64,000 nucleotides of DNA from NCBI GenBank assembly GCA_964482495.1, contig CAYZXS010000019.1, forward strand, positions 3,282-67,281, in the 5' to 3' direction. The position numbers were made by a program, and so were the translations under genes. Shown in pieces: positions 58,589 through 64,000 of the stretch (position 1 is its first letter; the number at the start of each line of letters is the position of its first letter). The stretch is from J029 sp964482495 (GTDB lineage Bacteria; Planctomycetota; UBA1135). Under the pieces are notes generated by a model. The model was not told the DNA's origin, searched no databases, and was given only the letters and a program-made list of their open reading frames with translations.

Positions 58589-60766
58589 GTGCGGACTTTG
58601 CTGAATCAATTCTCCGAGGAGTTCGGGAACACCGTCGACCCGCTCTTCCCCTCTCTGACGGAAGTCCATCAGGCCCTGCAGGGGGCCGACGCCGAGAATC
58701 CGGCCCGGGCGGTCCTGCCCCAGATCCAAGAGCTCACCGACCAGCTCCAGACCTTGTCGGACCGGGTGGCCGAACAGCGCGCCTACGTGCTCATCTTCGG
58801 CCCGCTGAAGAGCGGCAAATCGACGCTGATGAACGCCCTCAGCGCCGAGTACGTCAGCGAGGTCACCGCCCTGCCGGCCTATCCCTGCTTGGTGAACGTC
58901 AGCCACGCGCCCAGCCGGGAGCTGGTCCTGACCCGCTACGACGGCAGCGCCGAGACCGTGCAGGACCTGCCGGGCATGCGCGCCGAGCTGGACCAGGCCC
59001 ACGCCGAGCTGGCGGAGCGCATGCGGGAAGTGGAGGCCACCGACGAGAGCTTCGACCCCGGCCAGCACGCGCCGCGGGCGGTTCGCCGGGTCGAGATCAA
59101 GCTTCCGGCCGAGGAGCTGGAGAAGTCCGGCACGGTGCTGGTGGACACCCCCGGGCTCTACACCCGGATGAAGTTCGGCTATGACCGCATGACCCGCGAC
59201 TTCCGCGACACTGCGGCCTGCGCCATCTTCGTCGTGCGCACCGACAACCTGTTCCTGGAGCAGGTCTTCGACGAGTTCAACGAGCTGCTCGAGCTGTTCA
59301 GCCGCATCTTCCTGGTGGTCAACCTCGACACCACCAAGCAGGATCTGCAGCCCGACGGCAGCCTCCAGCCGAGCCTGGAGCACGAGGACCCGTCCCGCAT
59401 CCTGGACGCCTTCGAGCAGCTGTCCATGAGCGCTCCGCTGAAGGCCGCCTTCGACGAGGGGCGCCTGGAGATCTACCCGGTGGACCTGCTCCGCGCCGCC
59501 AGCAAGCGCCTGCGTCTGGAGGACGGCGACCCCGAGGAGGACGGCGACGGCTTCCAGGGCTTCCGCGGCGACCTGACCGACTATCTCAACAGTTCGGACT
59601 ACCTGGCCGCCTTCCTCGGCGACAGCCTGCGCCGGGCCGCCAGCCTGACCGGGGACCTGGCGGAGACCTGCCAGGCCGGCCCCGTGCGCGAGCTCGCCGG
59701 GCTCGCGGCCGACCTGGAGCGGGACCAGAGCGTCGCCCAGCAGAAGCTCGACACCCTGAAGCGCCTCGAGGGCTTCTCCTGGGAGGAGGCCTACCGGCCC
59801 CTGCGTGAGGAGCTGGCCGCGTCGGCCCAAGAGATCGCCGAGGCGGTGCGCGAGAAGGCCGGGCGCGCCTTGGTCGGCTCGCTGGAGTCCTGGTACCGGA
59901 CCGATGCCAGCCTCCAGGACCTCGGCGACCAGGAGTTGGCGCCGCTGCTCAGCAGCTTCCAGAACGAGCTGGCCCTGGCGATCCACCAAGCCCTGCACCA
60001 GATGATCCAGGACGGCAGCGGCGGCCCGACCGTGCCGAGCGGGGTGCGGGTCAGCCTGACCGCTGCCGGCCTATCGCTGGACCAGATCGGCCGCGAGGTC
60101 TTCGACGCCCTCGACCCCTACGCCGGCATCGAACCGGCGACCCTGCCGATCCGGAGCCAGGAGATCCCGGTGAAGAAGGGCTTCTGGGACTGGCTCCTGT
60201 TCCGGAGCCAGGCGAAGGTCGCGCGGCGCCTCTTCGGCCCCGACCCCAAGCCCAAGAACCGGGTGCCGAAGGCCGCGAAGGCCAAGCGGCTCGGCCCGCC
60301 GGCGCGGCAGATGCTCAGCCGGACCGTGACCGACTTCTTCGACTCCTTCAGCCCCCGGAGCCTGGAGCGGCTCCTGGATCGGGTCTTCCACGACTACTCC
60401 CGGCCCTCGATCCAGGCCCTGCAGGCGGGCTTGGCCACGCTCGAGCGCAGCTGCCGCGACCGGCTCCAAACGGCCGAGCGGCGATTGGCCGAGATCGCCC
60501 GGGTGCGCCGCTCCCTCGGCGCTCTGGAGGGCGACCTCGGAGACATCCGGGGGCGTTTGGATGAAATGAGCCAGCTCTACGCCCAGATCCCGGACGGTGG
60601 CGATGGTCCGCCGGCGGTTCCGGAGATCTTGCCCGGCGATCCTGCGGACGAGGAGCTCGCCCTGGAGTTGGAGGAGGGGCCCCCGAGCGTGCCCGGCACC
60701 CCCTCCGAACCGGCGCCAGAGGCCGATCGAGCGGCCCCAGAGCCCGATTCCGTGACGGGCGCCTGA
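58589..60766 (+). CDS. dynamin-like GTPase
   Basis: 725 residues from GTG 58589. The GTPase domain holds P-loop GPLKSGKSTLMNAL (about 71-84), DTPGLYTRMKFG (G3) and a possible G4 near LVVNLDTTKQD. Helical stalk-like segments with coiled-coil heptads follow (LAADLERDQSVAQQKLDTLKRLEG; LERSCRDRLQTAERRLAEIARVR). A basic, aromatic patch KKGFWDWLLFRSQAKVARRL near 530-550 could contact membrane, and the acidic end is disordered. Bacterial dynamin-like proteins remodel membranes, often as pairs; only one copy is here. No membrane helix is seen. Confidence 0.85.
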   Translation: MRTLLNQFSEEFGNTVDPLFPSLTEVHQALQGADAENPARAVLPQIQELTDQLQTLSDRVAEQRAYVLIFGPLKSGKSTLMNALSAEYVSEVTALPAYPCLVNVSHAPSRELVLTRYDGSAETVQDLPGMRAELDQAHAELAERMREVEATDESFDPGQHAPRAVRRVEIKLPAEELEKSGTVLVDTPGLYTRMKFGYDRMTRDFRDTAACAIFVVRTDNLFLEQVFDEFNELLELFSRIFLVVNLDTTKQDLQPDGSLQPSLEHEDPSRILDAFEQLSMSAPLKAAFDEGRLEIYPVDLLRAASKRLRLEDGDPEEDGDGFQGFRGDLTDYLNSSDYLAAFLGDSLRRAASLTGDLAETCQAGPVRELAGLAADLERDQSVAQQKLDTLKRLEGFSWEEAYRPLREELAASAQEIAEAVREKAGRALVGSLESWYRTDASLQDLGDQELAPLLSSFQNELALAIHQALHQMIQDGSGGPTVPSGVRVSLTAAGLSLDQIGREVFDALDPYAGIEPATLPIRSQEIPVKKGFWDWLLFRSQAKVARRLFGPDPKPKNRVPKAAKAKRLGPPARQMLSRTVTDFFDSFSPRSLERLLDRVFHDYSRPSIQALQAGLATLERSCRDRLQTAERRLAEIARVRRSLGALEGDLGDIRGRLDEMSQLYAQIPDGGDGPPAVPEILPGDPADEELALELEEGPPSVPGTPSEPAPEADRAAPEPDSVTGA

Positions 60767-60911
60767 CGGCGTGGTATCCCTGAAGGACTGATTCCTGGAT
60801 CCTACCCCGGGTCCAGACCGTCCCCTCATTGCCGGAGTCCGACCCCGGCCTTCCCTCCCGTGACCCCCGCCAGCCGGGGCCGTCCCTTTCCTCCCAGCCA
60901 GAGTCATCGCC

Positions 60912-63902
60912 TTGACCCGAATCGCACCCGTGCTCTTCCCGGTTGCCGCCGGCCTCGGCCTGCTCGCCAGCCCCAGCTTCGCCCAGGAGGCGGAGTCGGC
61001 GCTGCCGCAGCATCGCCTGATCGAGACCCGCGCGAACACCTTCGAATACAACCGCCAGCAGGACCAGACCCTGGCCATCGCCGAGGACGGCCGGATCCTG
61101 GTCGCTTGGGGCAGCCGTCGCCAGGAGCACGGCACCTTCGGCGTCTTCGCGCAGCTGCTCGACCCGCTCGGGCGCCCGATCGGCACCGAGCTGCACGTCA
61201 ACCAGTACCTGCCGGACGGCCAGCTGGAGCCCGCCGCGGCCTTCGCGCCCGACGGCGACGCCTGGGTGGCCTGGTGCTCCGCCGGCCAGGACGGCTCGCG
61301 GGGCGGCATCTACCTGCGCAAGTTCGCCGACGCCGTGTCGGTCGACGAGGACGGAGCCGAGCGCAGCGTCTTCGGCGCCGCCGGTGACGAGATCCTGGTC
61401 AACGAGACCCGCCTCGGCGACCAGCAGGACGCCGCGGTGGCCGTGAACGAGGACGGGGTGGTGCTGGTGGCCTGGCTCTCCGAGCACCCGGGTCAGCCCA
61501 CCGCCTTCGGCCGCCTGTTCGACGCCGACGGCGCGCCGCTCGGCGGCGAATTCCGCCTCGGCCAAGCCGAGGCCGGCCGCGAGAACATGCCCAACGCCGC
61601 CGCCCTCGGCGACGGCTTCGCCCTGGCCTGGGGCCGCACCGATGACGCCGGCGTCCCCGCCGGCATCTACGGCCGCGTCCTCGGCGCCGACGGCGCCTTC
61701 GCCGGCGACGAGTTCCGGATGACGCCCCAGGACGAGCGCCACCACATCGAGCCCAGCCTCGACAGCAACGGCAGCGACCGGCTTGCTCTGGCCTGGATGG
61801 CCTCGGCCGACGGCGCCGACTGGGAGGTCTACTCCCGCGCCTTCGACGCCGACGGCAGCCCGCGCGGCGAGGTCGCCGAGATGCCCGGCGTCGACGCCGG
61901 CTACCGCAACGGCGGCACCGTGGCGATGGCCACCGACGGCCGCTACCTGGTGGCCTACAACGCCCACGGCCAGAAGAGCCCCAAGGCCGAGGGCCCGGGC
62001 TCCGAGAAGCCGGTCGACGTCTACGCCCAGGTCTACGACGCCGACGGCGCCCCCGCCGGCGAGCGCTTCCTGTTCAATCGCGAGACCGACGGCCAGCAGA
62101 CCCTGCAGGTGGGCCTGAACTCCCGCCACGCCGCCTGGAGCCCGCTGGACCAGGTCGCCCTCGTCTGGCACGGCCGCCTCGGCAGCGACAAGCGGGCCGT
62201 CGGCCTGAGCTTCCTCGCCCCCGAGGGCCTGGACCTGCCCGCTCCCGAGTTCGTCCAGCCGCTGGCCGCCTGCACCGACCTCACCGCCGAGGACGTGCTG
62301 GCTCCGACCGCGCCGCCGGACTGGGACCCCAGCTGGGTCGATGACTCGCACGCCCCGAACCCCGGCCCGCAGGGCCCGGACTTCGGCTTCACCGCCTTCA
62401 CCTCGACCGGCTGGAACCCGCCGGACCCGGACCTGGCGGTGGGCATGAACCACATCGTCGCCGTGGTCAACGTCGACATGAAGATCTTCACCAAGACCGG
62501 CACCCAGACCTACAGCACCGCGCTGGAGCCCTTCTTCGGCACCTCGGGCTTCGTCTTCGACCCGGTCGCGGTCTATGACGAGCACTCCGGCCGCTACATC
62601 ATCGGCGCGGTCGAGCACCTCGGCAACACCGACAAGTACCACATCGCGGTCTCGAAGAGCAGCGACCCGTCGGCGGGCGACTTCCACAAGTACGACTTCG
62701 ACGTCAACTCGATCTGCGACTTCATCGACTTCCCGAACCTCGGGGTCAGCTCGGACGCGATCTACCTGGTGGCCGACTGCTTCGGCTCGGGGCGCAACTA
62801 CATCCACGTGATGGAGAAGGGCCCGATGCTGTCGGGCGGCGTGCCGACCAAGACCAGCTTCCTGAACGAGAACGGCATCGTCTCGACCGGCGCCACCCAC
62901 AACTACGACGGCGGCGGGATCGGCTACTTCGCCAGCAGCTACGCCCGGGGCACGCCCTACATCCGCCTGTACGCGCTGGAGAACACGCTGGCGCCGAGCA
63001 AGTCCTACTACGACCTCTACGTCGGCGGCTTCTCCAGCCCGCCGGACGCCGAGCAGCTCGGCACCTCGAACCGCGCCGACACCATCGACCACCGGATCAA
63101 GAACGGCGTCGTCCGGAACGGCCACCTGTACCTGGTCCACAACGTCAACGGCGGCGACGGCGCCTCCAAGGCCCGCTGGTACCACATCGACCTGCGCGGC
63201 TTCCCGACCAGCGGCTCGAACCCGGTCCTGGTCCAGTCCGGCGACGTCGACGAGGGCAACAACGTCGACTCCTGGTTCGGCGACATCAACGTCGACAACA
63301 GCGGCAACATGGCCATCGCCTTCAACCGCAGCTCCTCGAGCGAGTACATCGGCGTCTACCGGACCTTCCGGATGACCACCGACCCGGCCGGCACCGTCCG
63401 ACCCGGCGTCGAGATGCAGACCAGCACCTCGCCCGAGGGCGGCAGCCGCTGGGGCGACTACTCCGGCCTGGAAGAGGACCCGGCGCAGCCCGGCAGCTTC
63501 TGGAACCACCACGAGTACCGCACCACGAGCTGGCGCACCTGGATCGGCCACTTCTCGGTCGACGTCGGCCTGCAGCTGACCGCCACGCCGCTGGTCCGCG
63601 GCACCACCGCGACCCTCACCGCCAGCAACGCCAACGACGGCGAGTCGGTGTGGTTCCTCTACAGCCTCGCCGGCCAGGGCTCCGGCCCGTGCCCGCCGCA
63701 GCTCGGCGGCCTGTGCCTGGACATCATCAACCCGATCACCATCATCGGCTCCTCGGTCTCCAGCGGCGGCACCGCGACCTACCTGGTCCCGGTCCCCGCG
63801 GGCGCGCCGCTGATCCCGGTGTGGATGCAAGCCGTCGTCCAGCGGGGTGTCGGCAACGTCGACTCGATCAAGTCGAACGTTCACGCGACCTCGATTCAGT
63901 AA
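60912..63902 (+). CDS. large secreted beta-propeller-like protein with C-terminal beta domain
   Basis: 996 residues from TTG 60912, chosen because it opens a signal peptide (VLFPVAAGLGLLASPSFAQ). The first about 400 residues are repeated propeller-like blades of the form 'WVAWCSAGQDG...GGIYLRKF' and 'GVFAQLLDPLGRPIGTELHV', typical of exported proteins with FlgD-like outlines. Residues about 480-880 form a second propeller (DPDLAVGMNHIVAVVN, GFVFDPVAVYDEHSGRYIIG, YHIAVSKSSDPSAGDF). The last about 110 residues are the beta domain shared with other exported proteins here (GTTATLTASNANDG, LAGQGSGPC, GAPLIPVWMQAVVQ). No catalytic motif. Probably a cell-surface or released protein. Confidence 0.75.
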   Translation: MTRIAPVLFPVAAGLGLLASPSFAQEAESALPQHRLIETRANTFEYNRQQDQTLAIAEDGRILVAWGSRRQEHGTFGVFAQLLDPLGRPIGTELHVNQYLPDGQLEPAAAFAPDGDAWVAWCSAGQDGSRGGIYLRKFADAVSVDEDGAERSVFGAAGDEILVNETRLGDQQDAAVAVNEDGVVLVAWLSEHPGQPTAFGRLFDADGAPLGGEFRLGQAEAGRENMPNAAALGDGFALAWGRTDDAGVPAGIYGRVLGADGAFAGDEFRMTPQDERHHIEPSLDSNGSDRLALAWMASADGADWEVYSRAFDADGSPRGEVAEMPGVDAGYRNGGTVAMATDGRYLVAYNAHGQKSPKAEGPGSEKPVDVYAQVYDADGAPAGERFLFNRETDGQQTLQVGLNSRHAAWSPLDQVALVWHGRLGSDKRAVGLSFLAPEGLDLPAPEFVQPLAACTDLTAEDVLAPTAPPDWDPSWVDDSHAPNPGPQGPDFGFTAFTSTGWNPPDPDLAVGMNHIVAVVNVDMKIFTKTGTQTYSTALEPFFGTSGFVFDPVAVYDEHSGRYIIGAVEHLGNTDKYHIAVSKSSDPSAGDFHKYDFDVNSICDFIDFPNLGVSSDAIYLVADCFGSGRNYIHVMEKGPMLSGGVPTKTSFLNENGIVSTGATHNYDGGGIGYFASSYARGTPYIRLYALENTLAPSKSYYDLYVGGFSSPPDAEQLGTSNRADTIDHRIKNGVVRNGHLYLVHNVNGGDGASKARWYHIDLRGFPTSGSNPVLVQSGDVDEGNNVDSWFGDINVDNSGNMAIAFNRSSSSEYIGVYRTFRMTTDPAGTVRPGVEMQTSTSPEGGSRWGDYSGLEEDPAQPGSFWNHHEYRTTSWRTWIGHFSVDVGLQLTATPLVRGTTATLTASNANDGESVWFLYSLAGQGSGPCPPQLGGLCLDIINPITIIGSSVSSGGTATYLVPVPAGAPLIPVWMQAVVQRGVGNVDSIKSNVHATSIQ

Positions 63903-63923
63903 GGGTCGGTCGGGTTTGGTCGT

Positions 63924-63949
63924 GCGGGCGGTCCTTCGGGGCCGCCCGC
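63924..63949 (+). terminator. hairpin terminator
   Basis: 8-bp stem GCGGGCGG / CCGCCCGC with a 10-nt loop, 21 bases after the stop at 63902, followed by TCTCTTTCCTCC. Same style as the terminators at 3484 and 9321. The remaining 51 bases of the window show nothing. Confidence 0.6.
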
Positions 63950-64000
63950 TCTCTTTCCTCCGGTTCTTCGCGCTGGGGGGCGAGCCGCGGGCCGCGGAGC

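Noticed and set aside
60348..63884. 1178-codon minus-strand frame under the last secreted protein
   Set aside because: Repetitive Val/Asp/Ala/Arg-rich translation without domains; antisense shadow of a secreted protein with signal peptide.
1..64000. CRISPR arrays, prophage or insertion sequences
   Set aside because: No regularly spaced repeats, transposase, integrase or phage structural genes were seen; only two REP-like palindromes.

Overview
The window is about 64 kb of very GC-rich, densely coding DNA with short intergenic gaps (none over 300 bases). I see no rRNA, tRNA, CRISPR array, integrase or insertion sequence. The gene content suggests a Gram-negative, environmental bacterium, most likely a Planctomycetota member. 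The clues are many secreted BNR/sortilin-type propellers, sigma factors fused to membrane-anchored beta-sandwich tails, Tat-exported Gfo/Idh oxidoreductases, squalene-cyclase-like proteins with TonB-type anchors, and a recurring C-terminal beta domain on exported proteins. The assignment is inference; Acidobacteriota or another deep Gram-negative phylum is possible.

Layout. 0-8 kb: two related propeller proteins in opposite orientation flank a thioredoxin-like gene with an in-frame TGA (motif U-G-P-C) and a PepSY protein. 8-15.5 kb: AsnA, a TonB-anchored cyclase-fold protein, a long palindromic repeat, an ApbE-like protein, and a glycyl radical activase/enzyme pair resembling trans-4-hydroxyproline dehydratase. 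15.5-25 kb: a sigma-factor fusion, an OprB-like porin, and a three-gene secreted run (unknown protein, metallophosphoesterase, GH38-like hydrolase). 25-35 kb: secreted BNR protein, esterase, HEAT-like protein, then a leftward block with an amino-acid permease, a POT peptide transporter and Xaa-Pro dipeptidase, plus a lipoprotein methyltransferase. 35-39 kb: a predicted outer-membrane barrel gene with two in-frame TGAs spaced like a CxxC motif, followed by PhzF and an alpha/beta hydrolase whose start codon lies in a REP-like palindrome. 39-47 kb: a leftward TPR-ExbB-ExbD-(propeller/TonB-like/cyclase) operon. 47.9-50.2 kb: a pentaheme cytochrome split by a frameshift. 50-64 kb: a carboxypeptidase-regulatory repeat protein, a Gfo/Idh oxidoreductase, a small membrane/Cys-rich pair divergent from a second sigma fusion, a dynamin-like GTPase and a long secreted protein.

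The strongest novelty signals are the two probable selenoproteins. In both, a compact hairpin with a GGUC loop lies 17-26 nt after the TGA codons, and one gene would encode a periplasmic UxxU motif. The next is the ExbB/ExbD operon, whose TonB-like partner ends in an alpha/alpha-barrel (cyclase-like) domain instead of a TonB C-terminal domain. A third general pattern is a -10-like hexamer placed 5-9 nt before the start codon of at least eight genes, suggesting widespread leaderless transcription.
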